A stretch of 64,000 nt of DNA. Origin: Chersky-299 sp963749535. Its GTDB lineage: Bacteria; Actinomycetota; Thermoleophilia; RBG-16-64-13. Below the pieces are notes generated by a model that saw only the letters and a program-made list of their open reading frames with translations, was not told the origin of the DNA and did not search any database. A program made the translations under genes and the position numbers. Positions 1 to 9,063 of this stretch are shown piece after piece; positions within the stretch are counted from its first letter, which is position 1, and each line of letters begins with the position of its first letter. The stretch spans positions 1 through 64,000 of the forward strand of contig CAVVNF010000028.1 in the NCBI GenBank assembly GCA_963749535.1, in the 5' to 3' direction.

Positions 1-1
1 G

Positions 2-40
2 GACGTCAACCTGGGCGGGATCGGGATGTGGCGGGGGTAG
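2..40 (+). CDS. C-terminal end of an unidentified upstream gene (partial)
   Basis: The second frame is open from the window edge and ends at TAG 38-40, giving a 12-residue tail (DVNLGGIGMWRG). It lies 69 bases before the CoA-transferase start on the same strand. The fragment is too short to identify. It could be the end of a gene of the same operon. Confidence 0.3.
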   Translation, partial: DVNLGGIGMWRG

Positions 41-109
41 AGCGTAGGAGCCGGCAGATCGCAACTGTCCAGAAGCGCCGCGAGCAGTCAATGCTGCACG
101 AGGAGAAGA

Positions 110-802
110 ATGCCAAAGAACAAAGTAGTGGGCGTCGAAGAGGCGATATCCCGGGTGGAATCGGGGATGAGTCTCGCGGTCGGCGGGTTTCTCAGCCAAG
201 GGGACCCGCTTACGCTGCTTCGAGCTCTTAAAGACACAAGAGTCAAAGATCTTACGATCGTTTCTATCTGCGGAGGGTTCAAGGATAGAGGAATCGTCGA
301 GCTCGTGAAGCTTGGGAAAGTCCGCAAGCTAATCGCCAGCCACATCGGCACCACTCCCGACGTAGTGCAGGCGTTCCTTGCCGGCGATCTCGAGGTGGTC
401 CTTACTCCCCAAGGGACGTTGGCGGAGCAACTGCGCAGCGGCGGTGCCGGGCTCGGCGGTTTCTTGACACCGACCGGTGTGGGCACATCCGTTGCCGAGG
501 GCAAGCAGCAGATGGAAGTGGACGGAGTGAAGTACCTGCTCGAGCGGCCCATCCGAACCGACGTCGCGCTCGTGCGCGCACACAACGGCGACACCTGGGG
601 GAACCTCAGCTATCGAGGGACCGCTCGCAATTTCAATCCCCTGTGCGCCACCTGCGCCGAGTACGTGATCGCCGAGGTGGAGTTCCTCTGCGATCCAGGA
701 GAGATCGCCGCCGAGAGCGTGCATACCCCGGGTCTCTACGTCGATGCCGTGGTGCGCTCCGACATGACCTATTGTGGCGAGAGCCTATCGGCTTGCGACT
801 GA
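110..802 (+). CDS. CoA-transferase subunit A (AtoD/ScoA type)
   Basis: Alpha subunit of a family I CoA-transferase, which moves CoA between an acyl-CoA and a free acid such as acetate or a 3-oxoacid. It is 230 aa, near the usual length. Visible family signatures are the N-terminal GMSLAVGGF segment (residues 19-27), the GGFLTPTGVGT segment followed by VAEGK, and the C-terminal ARNFNP and HTPGLYVD segments. The start is set by AGGAG at 101-105, four bases before the ATG. The catalytic glutamate of this family lies in the beta subunit, and no beta subunit gene follows. The next gene is a 3-hydroxyacyl-CoA dehydrogenase, so a short-chain acyl-CoA role is likely. The substrate cannot be read from the sequence. 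Confidence 0.85.
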   Translation: MPKNKVVGVEEAISRVESGMSLAVGGFLSQGDPLTLLRALKDTRVKDLTIVSICGGFKDRGIVELVKLGKVRKLIASHIGTTPDVVQAFLAGDLEVVLTPQGTLAEQLRSGGAGLGGFLTPTGVGTSVAEGKQQMEVDGVKYLLERPIRTDVALVRAHNGDTWGNLSYRGTARNFNPLCATCAEYVIAEVEFLCDPGEIAAESVHTPGLYVDAVVRSDMTYCGESLSACD

Positions 803-849
803 TCCTACTTGGCACTTTACGGCGCGAAACCTGTCCACGGGAGAGAACC

Positions 850-1845
850 ATGACTGACATGACTGAGATGGCCGACGAGAACAAGGCCCTAGCTAGCATC
901 GATCGAGTCCGCAAGATAGCCATCATCGGCGGCGGAGCCATGGGGCGCGGCTGCGCGCAGGTCTTCGCCGCGGCCGGATATCCAGTGTCCCTGCAGAGCC
1001 GCAAGCTGGAGACGCTTGCGAAAGCGATGGAGACCATCCGCCACGACCTGGGCTTTCTGGCGGAGCGCGGCGTGGGACACAAAGAAGACATCGACGCTAT
1101 CGTGGCTCGGGTGCAGCCTACGCAAAGCCAGAAGGAAGCCCTCGACGGCGCCGACTTCGTCCTCGAGTGTGCGTTCGAGGACCTGGAGCTGAAGCAACAG
1201 TTGTTCCGGGACATGGATCAAGCGGCCAAGCCCGACGCGGTGCTGGCTACGAATACATCCGTCATGAGCATCACCGAGATAGCCAGCAAGTCCGAGCACC
1301 GCGAGCGCATCCTCGGCACTCACTGGTGGAACCCGCCGATCCTCATTCCCTTGGTAGAAGTGGTGCGCACCGAACAGGTTGCCGATTGGGCGGTCGACCT
1401 CACCATGGACCTTATGTGGAAGATCGGGAAGCACCCGGTGCTGGTCAAGAAGGACGTCCCCGGTTTCGTAGCCAACCGGCTCCAGCACGCGCTGTGGCGG
1501 GAAGCCATCTCGATCGTGGAGCGCGGCATAGCCGACGCGAAGACCGTGGATGAGTCGATCAAGTTCGGCTTCGGGATGCGGTTGCCGGTGTTCGCTCCCT
1601 TGGAAACCGCGGACAGTGGTGGGCTCGACATGACCTTGGCCATCCACAGCTACGTGCTCAAGTACCTCGAAGACTCTCACGAGCCTTCCCCGCTTCTCAA
1701 GGAGAAGGTGGAGAAAGGCGAGTTGGGCTTCAAGACGGGCGGCAAGGGCTTCATGGAGTGGACACCCGAAGAGATGAAAGCGCTGCGTGAACGCCTTCTC
1801 GATTACCTCGCGCGGGTGGCCGCCTCCAACGCCAAGCCGGCATGA
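850..1845 (+). CDS. 3-hydroxyacyl-CoA dehydrogenase (NAD-binding)
   Basis: Soluble NAD-dependent dehydrogenase interconverting 3-hydroxyacyl-CoA and 3-oxoacyl-CoA. From the ATG at 850 it is 331 aa; the frame is open further upstream, but that part overlaps the CoA-transferase gene and lacks family sequence. The Rossmann motif GGGAMGRG is at about residues 25-32, the catalytic histidine lies in GTHWWNPP where most relatives have HFFNP, and the C-terminal dimerisation domain starts near DVPGFVANR. It is slightly longer than the typical 280-320 aa protein. It is 47 bases downstream of the CoA-transferase subunit and probably cotranscribed. It resembles 3-hydroxybutyryl-CoA dehydrogenases, but the chain length is unknown. 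Confidence 0.88.
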   Translation: MTDMTEMADENKALASIDRVRKIAIIGGGAMGRGCAQVFAAAGYPVSLQSRKLETLAKAMETIRHDLGFLAERGVGHKEDIDAIVARVQPTQSQKEALDGADFVLECAFEDLELKQQLFRDMDQAAKPDAVLATNTSVMSITEIASKSEHRERILGTHWWNPPILIPLVEVVRTEQVADWAVDLTMDLMWKIGKHPVLVKKDVPGFVANRLQHALWREAISIVERGIADAKTVDESIKFGFGMRLPVFAPLETADSGGLDMTLAIHSYVLKYLEDSHEPSPLLKEKVEKGELGFKTGGKGFMEWTPEEMKALRERLLDYLARVAASNAKPA

Positions 1846-1904
1846 TGGGACGCGGCACCGCGGGCGCGGCATGAGGGGACTCGGCATATCTGGGAGGCTG
1901 GGCG

Positions 1905-3197
1905 ATGGCGGGTGATGTCGTGAACGAACGGACGGCCAGGAAATCCGTGGTCGCCATCTCGAAGGGGGACGACCCCGAAAAGATGGTGGCGGAGATCTTC
2001 TCGCTTCTGGGCGGGGTGGAGAATCTGATAAAGCCACGGAGCACGGTGGTGATCAAGCCGAACGCCGGTCATCCGGCCGGGCCGGAGACCAGTGTGAACA
2101 CCAGCCCGGCGGTGGTGACAGCCGTGATCAACGCCGTCAGGAAGGCCGGACCCAAGGAGATCATTCTGGCTGAGGCCGCGGCCATCGGTTGTGACACGGC
2201 CGTGGTGCTCGAAGCGAGCGGCATCGGTGCGGCGGCGGATAGCGCGGGTGCTCGCATCATCGACATAAAACGCGAGAAAGACCTTATCAATATCCCCATC
2301 CGGGACGCACGTTCCAATCTCAAGCGGGTGAAGCTGCCTCGTTTCCTGCTGGAAGCGGAGCACATCATCAACCTGCCCATCTTCAAGAGCCACGCCTCCA
2401 TGGTTTTCACCTGCGCCCTCAAGAATCTCAAGGGTGTCGTGCAGGACGCGGTGCACCTGCAGATGCACCAGACCGACCTGGCGGCGGCAATGATGGACGT
2501 GTGGTCGATCATCCGGCCGGACCTGTCCATCGCGGACTTGATCCGGCCGGCGGAAGGCTTCGGTCCGCACACCACGCTCCCCACCGACTTCGGTTGCTTG
2601 GTGGGGTCGAAAGACCCTGTGGCTCTCGATGCCACCGCCTGCCGGATGGTGGGACTGGGCCTCGACAAAGTGGCGTACTTCTCGGCGGCTATGGAGCGGG
2701 GGCTCGGGAAGTTCGAGGAAGACGAGATCGAGGTGCGGGGACGAAGCATCGACGAAGTCTTCAAGCAACTCTGGTTCCCTTATCTCGAGGGCTTCGAGAC
2801 CTGGCCCCAATATCATTTCGACACGAGCGGCGCCTGCTCGAGCTGCGAAGCCCTGGTGGCGTTCACCATGGAGAAGCTCAAGGCGCTCGGCGAGTACGAG
2901 AAGAACGCGGGCTGCACCATCCTGGTGGGGGCCAAGCGCGACGACGAGATGCCCACGGGCGTGGACCCCAACGACGTCATCCTCGTGGGCGACTGCCTCA
3001 AACGGTTCCGCGGGAAAGGGGTGGGTCACTGGGTGGGCAACTGTCCGCCGCTCGAGCCCCACGTTCTGTGGACGATCATCGACCGCGAAGACCACTACGA
3101 GATGGAGTCCTACGTCCGGGAGCGCATGGCCCGGGAGGAGCCGGCCTGGCTCGAATACATCGACAAGCTGAAAGCCGAGAAGCGCGGCGGCACGTAG
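1905..3197 (+). CDS. DUF362 family protein
   Basis: A 430-aa protein with the DUF362 fold signature: an N-terminal STVVIKPNAGHP segment, NLPIFKSH, the conserved LKNLKG motif near the middle, and SKDPVALDATACRMVG. DUF362 proteins are of unknown biochemical role and are often fused to ferredoxin domains. This one lacks a CxxCxxC cluster but has CSSC near residue 310. It sits between the acyl-CoA genes and a cyclase-family hydrolase on the same strand, 59 bases from the previous gene. Its role in that pathway is unknown. Confidence 0.8.
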   Translation: MAGDVVNERTARKSVVAISKGDDPEKMVAEIFSLLGGVENLIKPRSTVVIKPNAGHPAGPETSVNTSPAVVTAVINAVRKAGPKEIILAEAAAIGCDTAVVLEASGIGAAADSAGARIIDIKREKDLINIPIRDARSNLKRVKLPRFLLEAEHIINLPIFKSHASMVFTCALKNLKGVVQDAVHLQMHQTDLAAAMMDVWSIIRPDLSIADLIRPAEGFGPHTTLPTDFGCLVGSKDPVALDATACRMVGLGLDKVAYFSAAMERGLGKFEEDEIEVRGRSIDEVFKQLWFPYLEGFETWPQYHFDTSGACSSCEALVAFTMEKLKALGEYEKNAGCTILVGAKRDDEMPTGVDPNDVILVGDCLKRFRGKGVGHWVGNCPPLEPHVLWTIIDREDHYEMESYVRERMAREEPAWLEYIDKLKAEKRGGT

Positions 3198-3251
3198 CCG
3201 GGCGTTCGCGCGGCAGACAGACAAAACCCGTTTCGAGAAGGAGAGTTTCGG

Positions 3252-4004
3252 ATGACAAAACTGGTGGACCTCAGCCAACCGTTCGGCTTTAACGCGCCCC
3301 TGTGGCCGTACTGCCCGGATATCAGCATCTCTCGCATGCACTATCACGCCAGGAACGGCGTGTTCACGCAGTGGATCAGCGCCCCCATGCACGTTGCCAC
3401 GCACGCCGACTCCCCGGTGCACGTGATCGCAGGCGAGCTCTACACGCACGAGCTTCCGCTCGACTGGTACTACGGGACCGGCGTCATCGTCGACATCCCC
3501 AACAAAGGCAGGTTCGGCAACATCACAGCCGAGGACCTTGAGAAGGCCACTCCCAAGATCGAAAAAGGCGACATCGTCATCATCCACACGCACATGCACG
3601 CCAAGTACAGCGACGACAAGGAGTATTTCGCGTACTCCCCGGGCCTCGTTCGTAGCGCGGGCGAGTGGCTGGTCGCGAAGGGCGTCAAAGCCGTAGGTGT
3701 CGACCAGCAGGCCCTCGACCACCCTCTGTCAACGGCTATCGGCCCGCACGGTCCGGGGGGCCCACTGCTACCCGAAGTATGCGAGGACTACGAGCGGGAG
3801 ACCGGCCGCAAGGTGATCGACAACTATCCCGAGTGGGAACCGGTGCACCGGATCCTTCTCGGCAACCACGTCATGGGTTTTGAGAACGTGGGCGGCGATA
3901 TCGACGAGGTCCTCGGACAGCGCGTCACCATCGCCGGCTTTCCGATCCGTTGGGAGAAGGGCGATGGTTCCATGGTGAGACTGGTTGCCATCGTCGACGA
4001 ATGA
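3252..4004 (+). CDS. cyclase family protein (kynurenine formamidase-like metal hydrolase)
   Basis: A 250-aa member of the cyclase superfamily, which includes bacterial arylformamidase (KynB) and isatin hydrolase. It opens with the typical LVDLSQPFG. The metal-binding signature HVATHADSPVH (about residues 47-57) supplies the His/His/Asp/His ligands. A GVDQQALDH segment and a conserved C-terminal strand follow. AGGAGAG lies just before the ATG. The family hydrolyses amide or lactam bonds with Zn or Mn. No kynurenine or isatin pathway gene is nearby, so the substrate is open; the next two genes suggest an amide or nitrogen-containing intermediate. Confidence 0.85.
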   Translation: MTKLVDLSQPFGFNAPLWPYCPDISISRMHYHARNGVFTQWISAPMHVATHADSPVHVIAGELYTHELPLDWYYGTGVIVDIPNKGRFGNITAEDLEKATPKIEKGDIVIIHTHMHAKYSDDKEYFAYSPGLVRSAGEWLVAKGVKAVGVDQQALDHPLSTAIGPHGPGGPLLPEVCEDYERETGRKVIDNYPEWEPVHRILLGNHVMGFENVGGDIDEVLGQRVTIAGFPIRWEKGDGSMVRLVAIVDE

Positions 4005-4067
4005 GCCGGGACAGCGCGCAGTCCGACACCTTGACGCCGAGAAACGCGATCACACCGGGGGCGAACG

Positions 4068-4427
4068 ATGCACGATGACCCGAAGACCTCGGGGACGATC
4101 CTCGCCGTAGGATATGCGCTTCTGTCGCACAAGGGCGGGGCGGGCAAGCTCTACGATTCGCTGACGATCGCGGCGGAAGTCGACCCGAATACTCACCGCA
4201 TCCTCGACGCCTCGATCACCCTGCTGGCCGAGGTGGGCAAGCGGTGGATAGTCGGACTCATGGTGGGGAACGACCTGACCAGCGAAGAAGACACCCAGGC
4301 CTTCGTCGACAACATCGAGCAGAGGCTACTGGGCAATACGCCGCGCGCTGTGGCTCACGCGTATCGGGATATGGTGCTGCGGTATCTGGAGCATCGGGGA
4401 ATGGTGGGTCGTACCGGTCAGATGTAA
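4068..4427 (+). CDS. DUF3870-like protein
   Basis: A 119-aa protein that I match by pattern to DUF3870. The pattern is a VGYALL start, a central segment ending in a GLMVGNDL turn, an acidic helix, then RLLGNTPRAVAHAYRDMVLRY. No catalytic residue can be proposed. It is encoded 63 bases after the cyclase-family gene and before the nitrilase, with a GGGGGCG ribosome site. Members of this family often lie next to acyl-CoA or amide-metabolism genes, but no function is established. Confidence 0.6.
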   Translation: MHDDPKTSGTILAVGYALLSHKGGAGKLYDSLTIAAEVDPNTHRILDASITLLAEVGKRWIVGLMVGNDLTSEEDTQAFVDNIEQRLLGNTPRAVAHAYRDMVLRYLEHRGMVGRTGQM

Positions 4428-4550
4428 CGTCAATCGCGAAGAGATCGGGTCCCCCGCACGGTGTGATGCGCCGCTGCGCTGCTCCACGCGGGGGACCCGA
4501 CAAGAGCGAGGCTGGGTTTCTGGCAACTGCGTTTCCGACGGGGGGTTGCA

Positions 4551-5495
4551 ATGTCGAAGTTCTTCAATATTGCTTTGGTGCAAGTGGCCTCCAACACCCG
4601 GAATCGCGATCTCGAGTCACGCAAGGCCGAGAACCGGGAAACGATGGACTGGTACCTGCGACTGATCTCGGGTCTCAATCCCACGGTCGATCTCTTCGTC
4701 TTTCCCGAGACCTTCATAGCCGGCTTCGATCCTACGAACTGGCTCGCCCTTGCCGAGACGATCCCGGGCCCCTCCACCGATTTCTTCTGTAGGGAGGCCA
4801 AAGAGCTGGGGAAGTGGCTCTGTCCGGGCACCGTGATCGAGAAACGCGAGGGAGAAAGCGGCGCGTACAACACCGCCCTCCTGATCTCGCCTGCGGGAGA
4901 GATCGTCCTCAAGTACAGCAAGGTCTTTGTGCCGCAACCTTTCGAGCCTTCGCTGAGAGGAAACGAATTCCCGGTGTACGAGATCGAGGGGGTGGGCAAG
5001 ATCGGGATCATGGTGTGCGCCGACGTCCAGATTCCCGAGCCGGCCCGCAACCTGGCGTTGGGCGGAGCCGAGATCATCCTGAAGCCCACCTGTCAGGGCT
5101 TCTTCATCGGCGGGCTGCGCAACGGTGTCTCCATCACCCAGGCCCGGACCTTCGAGAACCAGTGCTTCATGGTAAGCGTCAACCAGTGCGCACCAGAGGG
5201 CATGGGGCATTCCCACGTCTGCGACCCGGAGGGTCGGGTCCTCGAGGAATTGGAGTCGACGGAGGCCTTCACCTGGGTGACGCTCAACCTCGATGAGGTC
5301 CTGCGCGCCCGGCAATACGGCGTGCTTGGCTGCTATCCCTATCTGAAGATGCTGCGCGAGTGCGAGGACGACACGCAAGCGCTCGGAACCTGCTACACCC
5401 GCGGGCTGGCGAATGCTCCGGTCTTCAAGAATCTGCCGGGCGGTCCCCCGAAGACTCCCAGCGAGATAAGGCGCTTCGGCGATACCGAGCCCTAG
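4551..5495 (+). CDS. nitrilase/carbon-nitrogen hydrolase family protein
   Basis: A 314-aa cytosolic amidohydrolase of the nitrilase superfamily. The Glu-Lys-Cys triad is visible: E53 in VFPETF, K124 in KYSKVF and C156 in IGIMVCADVQIPEPAR. The family hydrolyses nitriles or amides, or transfers the acyl group. The IMVCADVQIPEPAR region resembles aliphatic amidase-type members more than true nitrilases, so amidase is the safer call. GGGGGGTTGCA precedes the ATG. It is the last plus-strand gene of this block and converges on the DUF2284 gene. Confidence 0.85.
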   Translation: MSKFFNIALVQVASNTRNRDLESRKAENRETMDWYLRLISGLNPTVDLFVFPETFIAGFDPTNWLALAETIPGPSTDFFCREAKELGKWLCPGTVIEKREGESGAYNTALLISPAGEIVLKYSKVFVPQPFEPSLRGNEFPVYEIEGVGKIGIMVCADVQIPEPARNLALGGAEIILKPTCQGFFIGGLRNGVSITQARTFENQCFMVSVNQCAPEGMGHSHVCDPEGRVLEELESTEAFTWVTLNLDEVLRARQYGVLGCYPYLKMLRECEDDTQALGTCYTRGLANAPVFKNLPGGPPKTPSEIRRFGDTEP

Positions 5496-5654
5496 CAACC
5501 GGAGGGCGTGCGGCCCTTCTAGCTGCGGGCATGGCCCGGCTCCCCAGGAGATGCGCCTGGTTCGACCTGGCAGACGTGCCGGGCCGAACCCAGCGGGCAC
5601 ATGGGCCCGACACGGGGTGCGAGTCATTCCCCCCTCCCTGGACGCCGGCCGGCG

Positions 5655-6314
5655 CTACCCGATAAGGACGAGCCCCATGACCGCGCCGGAGCCCGCGCAA
5701 TCCGGGCCCATCGACCGCCCGATCGGGTACATCGCCCACCCCAGCTTTTCGGCGATCAGAAACGCGTTCAAGCTGGACGCTTCCATGGAAGGACGCGCTT
5801 TTAGCGGCTGACGGCATTCCTCCAGCTTCAGCACAGCGCAGTCCTGCTTTCCACAAAGGACCGTCTTGCAGCTACCGGCGCCGAAGCCGACCGACAGGTA
5901 GTGCCCGTCGTAGAAGGCGGCCGCTTCGATGCCCCCGACGATCTCGAAGACCTTGCGGTAGGCGCCGACGCGCTCTTTATCGTCGCGGTCCCGGAGCAGC
6001 ACCTCAGGCGCGACGTCGATCTTGAATGCGATCGCCTGCTCGTATTGGCTCACCAAATGCCGCATCTCATCGGGGCTCGGCGAGTTCGGCGGGCAGTTCG
6101 CGCAGATGCCGTACTCCCAGCACTTAGGTATGCGGCATTTGAAGGCGACGCGGTCGTCGACCACAACATCCGAGGCAGGGATGGCGCTCGCGGCCGAGGC
6201 GCCGAGGCTAACGGCGAGTTCCGCGTATCTCCCAGCATCGATGGCAAGCTTGGCTTCTGCCATCGGGTGGTCCACTTTTGCCACCTTATCCGGGACACAT
6301 GATTCTGCACACAC
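5655..6314 (-). CDS. DUF2284 metal-binding protein
   Basis: A 219-aa cysteine-rich protein of the DUF2284 family (predicted metal-binding). The cysteines are in the family arrangement: CRIPKCWEYGICANCPPNSPSP in the first half, then CKTVLCGKQDC and LEECRQP toward the end. The C-terminal MYPIGRSM segment is also typical. The start is the GTG at 6314: AGGAGA lies six bases upstream, and an in-frame ATG 51 bases downstream lacks a ribosome site. It follows the adenine-deaminase-like gene by 29 bases. The function of the family is unknown; iron-sulfur binding is plausible. Confidence 0.75.
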   Translation of the reverse strand: MCAESCVPDKVAKVDHPMAEAKLAIDAGRYAELAVSLGASAASAIPASDVVVDDRVAFKCRIPKCWEYGICANCPPNSPSPDEMRHLVSQYEQAIAFKIDVAPEVLLRDRDDKERVGAYRKVFEIVGGIEAAAFYDGHYLSVGFGAGSCKTVLCGKQDCAVLKLEECRQPLKARPSMEASSLNAFLIAEKLGWAMYPIGRSMGPDCAGSGAVMGLVLIG

Positions 6315-6343
6315 TATTTGTCTCCTCTCAAAGCAGCGGTCAG

Positions 6344-8113
6344 TCACACCAGATCGAACATATCCACCAGTTCCATCTTCCGGATGTCTGCCAGACCTCG
6401 GTCGCATATCTTGAGCGAAGGGATGGAAACGGCCAGGCAGACGAAGGCGATGGCCGTGTGGAGACCCGGGAAATCGGTGCCAAGCTCACTGCTGATGGCT
6501 CGATTGATGCCTCCCAGCCTCTCCACCACCTTTTCGGCCGGCTCGTCGGCGAAGAGCCCCAGCAGCGGCATGGGCAGTTCCCCCAGGATCTTGCCATCGC
6601 GGGCCACCACATAGCCGCCTCCCAGCTCGGCGATCCTGTTGGCCACCATACTCATGTCGCGGTCATCCGTTCCGGCGACCATGAGGTTCATCTGTCCCGG
6701 GTTGAACGACGAGCCGATGGCGCCCGCCCGGATGCGGAATCCCTGAACGAAGGCCTTGCCGATACGCCCGGAGGCCTCGTGGCGGTCGAGGACGGCGATC
6801 TTGAGAATATCCTGGCCGGCATCTGCGAGGACAAGCCCGCCGCTCACAGGCAGCTCAAGGCGCCGGTCCTCTGTCACGAGGCTCCCCTGGTTCACGCCGA
6901 TGACCCGGAGCGCCACCTGGGCTCCCGAGCCCGCGGGCGCACGGACCGAGAAGTCTTCGGCGGTCGTCATCTTCTGGATTTTGATGGTATTGAAGAAGTA
7001 GTCCGGATAGTCGGGCACGTGCGTTTCACCGAGATAGATCCCGTCGCGAGCCACCAACTTGCCGTCCGCGATCACCTCCGCCACCCGGAAGTCCGCGAGA
7101 TCATCCACAACGACCATGTCGGCGATCTTCCCGGGGGCGATGCTCCCCATGTCATCGCTCACACGGAAGTATTCCGCCGCGTTCAACGTGGCCATCTGGA
7201 CGGCCACCAGCGGGCTGACCCCACAACGGATGGCGCTGCGCACCTTGTGGTCCACATGGCCATCGAGCACGATCGAGTCGGCTTCCTGCTCGTCGGTCGA
7301 AAAGGCGAAGTGCCGGGGGTCCGCCCCCAGCTCGGTGATAGCCTTCACCACTTGCTTGAGGTCTCTCCCTGCCGATCCCTCCCGGGCCTGTATGTGGACT
7401 CCCGCACGGATACGCTCCATGGCTTCGGAGGCCGAGACGGCCTCGTGTTCCGTGTATATGCCAAGTGCGCTCGTCGCGTTGGCAAGATTCGCCGGAATCT
7501 GGCCGAAATGGCCGCCGACAAGCTTGCCCATCCGCCACGCGGCTTCCGTCACCTTCCGTACTCCCTCGATGGGCAGATCCCACAGGAACACGTTCCACTC
7601 CGCCAGGCCGACACATTCGGGCCAGGCAAGCATCTCGAGCACGTCCTCGAGCCCGATTGTGTTGGTGTTGCCGAGCGGCCCGTGACCAAGATAGTGATGC
7701 GGCGGGATGTTGAAGAGAACCTTCAGGGGAGTGGCCCTGACCTCATCGAGGGCAAAACGGATGGCCTTCCGCCCCGCGACCACACCGATCTCGTAGAAAT
7801 CGGTGGAGATGGCGGTGGTGCCGTGAGGGATGACCGCCCGGGCGAATTCGGTCATGGAGAACTGCGAGCCCCCCACGTGGATATGCCCATCGATCAGGCC
7901 TGGACAAAGGTACCGGCCGCCAGCATCGACGACTTCAGTCTCGGGGCCGATAGCGTACGCCGCTGCGCCGACCGCGGCGACACGGCCACCCTTGATCGCC
8001 ACCTCCGCCGCGTAAATCTCGCCGCTGTTGACATTCACGAGCTTTCCGTTCGTGACCACCGAGTCTGCCGGCGACTCGCCCTTGGCGACTCGAACAAGCT
8101 CTCCCCTGTCCAT
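6344..8113 (-). CDS. adenine deaminase-like amidohydrolase
   Basis: A 589-aa amidohydrolase with the same length and layout as adenine deaminase (Ade). It has an N-terminal beta-sandwich segment, GLIDGHIH with metal ligands H77 and H79, an STDEQEADSIVLDGHVDHKVRSAI-type region carrying the late ligands, GSIAPGKIADMVVV, and the Ade C-terminal domain. Known Ade enzymes have HIESS or HLHIES at the first metal site; here it reads HIHVGGS, so the substrate may differ. The ATG at 8113 is chosen because upstream in-frame sequence overlaps the next gene and is not family-like. It is flanked by a creatininase-family gene and a DUF2284 gene on the same strand. Confidence 0.75.
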   Translation of the reverse strand: MDRGELVRVAKGESPADSVVTNGKLVNVNSGEIYAAEVAIKGGRVAAVGAAAYAIGPETEVVDAGGRYLCPGLIDGHIHVGGSQFSMTEFARAVIPHGTTAISTDFYEIGVVAGRKAIRFALDEVRATPLKVLFNIPPHHYLGHGPLGNTNTIGLEDVLEMLAWPECVGLAEWNVFLWDLPIEGVRKVTEAAWRMGKLVGGHFGQIPANLANATSALGIYTEHEAVSASEAMERIRAGVHIQAREGSAGRDLKQVVKAITELGADPRHFAFSTDEQEADSIVLDGHVDHKVRSAIRCGVSPLVAVQMATLNAAEYFRVSDDMGSIAPGKIADMVVVDDLADFRVAEVIADGKLVARDGIYLGETHVPDYPDYFFNTIKIQKMTTAEDFSVRAPAGSGAQVALRVIGVNQGSLVTEDRRLELPVSGGLVLADAGQDILKIAVLDRHEASGRIGKAFVQGFRIRAGAIGSSFNPGQMNLMVAGTDDRDMSMVANRIAELGGGYVVARDGKILGELPMPLLGLFADEPAEKVVERLGGINRAISSELGTDFPGLHTAIAFVCLAVSIPSLKICDRGLADIRKMELVDMFDLV

Positions 8114-8126
8114 GAAGATCGTCTCC

Positions 8127-8993
8127 TTATCCCTCTCTCGCCACGAACGCCGCGACAGCCTTCGCCATGTCGCTCGCCTCGAGGGCGTAGAGGTCGCCTG
8201 TCTCCCGGGTCGCCACGGATGGGTCACCTATGTAACCCAGCGGGAAGAGCTCCCTCCATTTTCCCTTTTGAATCGCTTCGTCGAACTCTTCGGGAGAAGG
8301 CAGTGCCGGCTGCAACGTGGCCACCTCGACGCTCTCATCGAGTGTGTCCGGGTACCAGCGCATGATCATACTTGTCTCGAACTCTTCGGCGTGAATGTGG
8401 AGATCCGACCGGACGAGCCGCTCCCTCGCCGCCCTGGTGGCCTCAGAATCGTCGGCCTGCAACAGAGCTTCCGGCGGCAAAGGCAGCGGCTTGTGGAAAG
8501 CCGACGCGTAAGCCTCCTCGATGAATTGGCGGACGAACCCTCCCATCGTGTAAATGGCGTCCACGCCCTGTGCCCGGACCGCGCGGATGGCCTCCATGAT
8601 GGCGTCGTTGTGAGTGGGATCGCCGTGGTGGTTGAGGATGAACTGCCGGTTGAATCCCCACTTGGCATACTCGGCGAACAGCTCGCTGAGCACCGCGACG
8701 AACGTTTCGCGACTGATGCCCAAAGATCCGGGGAACATCCCGGTGGTGGGGTTCATGCCGAAGTAGTAAGGCGGCGCTATCACCGTCTCCACCCCGGACG
8801 CGATGAGTTCCGTCCTCATCAGCGAGCACAGCAGATACGCCCCGTACGTATCTGTGGCTAGGGGCAGATGAGGCCCGTGCTGCTCGATGACCGCGATGGG
8901 AACCAGCATCACCGCTTTCCTAGCTGCCGCCGCCTCCACAGCCGGCCAGCTCATGTCCGCGATAGTCTCCCGAAACACGGAGTAGGATCCCAC
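8127..8993 (-). CDS. creatininase family metal hydrolase
   Basis: A 288-aa member of the creatininase/creatinine amidohydrolase family, which hydrolyses small cyclic or linear amides with a divalent metal pair. The metal motif EQHGPHLPLATDT is present, with IHAEEFETS near the C-terminus. The usual NGHGGN motif is altered to NHHGDPTHN. The GTG at 8993 is preferred, with GGGGG six bases upstream. It ends 13 bases before the adenine-deaminase-like gene starts, so the two are probably cotranscribed. The substrate is unknown; the family also includes enzymes of cofactor and riboflavin metabolism. Confidence 0.8.
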   Translation of the reverse strand: MGSYSVFRETIADMSWPAVEAAAARKAVMLVPIAVIEQHGPHLPLATDTYGAYLLCSLMRTELIASGVETVIAPPYYFGMNPTTGMFPGSLGISRETFVAVLSELFAEYAKWGFNRQFILNHHGDPTHNDAIMEAIRAVRAQGVDAIYTMGGFVRQFIEEAYASAFHKPLPLPPEALLQADDSEATRAARERLVRSDLHIHAEEFETSMIMRWYPDTLDESVEVATLQPALPSPEEFDEAIQKGKWRELFPLGYIGDPSVATRETGDLYALEASDMAKAVAAFVAREG

Positions 8994-9063
8994 GTGAAAC
9001 CCCCTTTTGGTGTTGTAGCCATTCAGCGTGAATAGCACGCGCGGCGTCAAAAGCGCAAACGGG

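Noticed and set aside
1803..3722. 639-codon minus-strand open frame opposite the DUF362 and cyclase genes
   Set aside because: High GC third positions open this frame. Its composition is typical of antisense translation and both plus-strand genes are well supported.
6278..8365. 695-codon plus-strand open frame
   Set aside because: It is the antisense shadow of the adenine-deaminase-like gene, which carries family motifs and a sensible start. The plus-strand product is His/Arg/Asp-rich with no family sequence.
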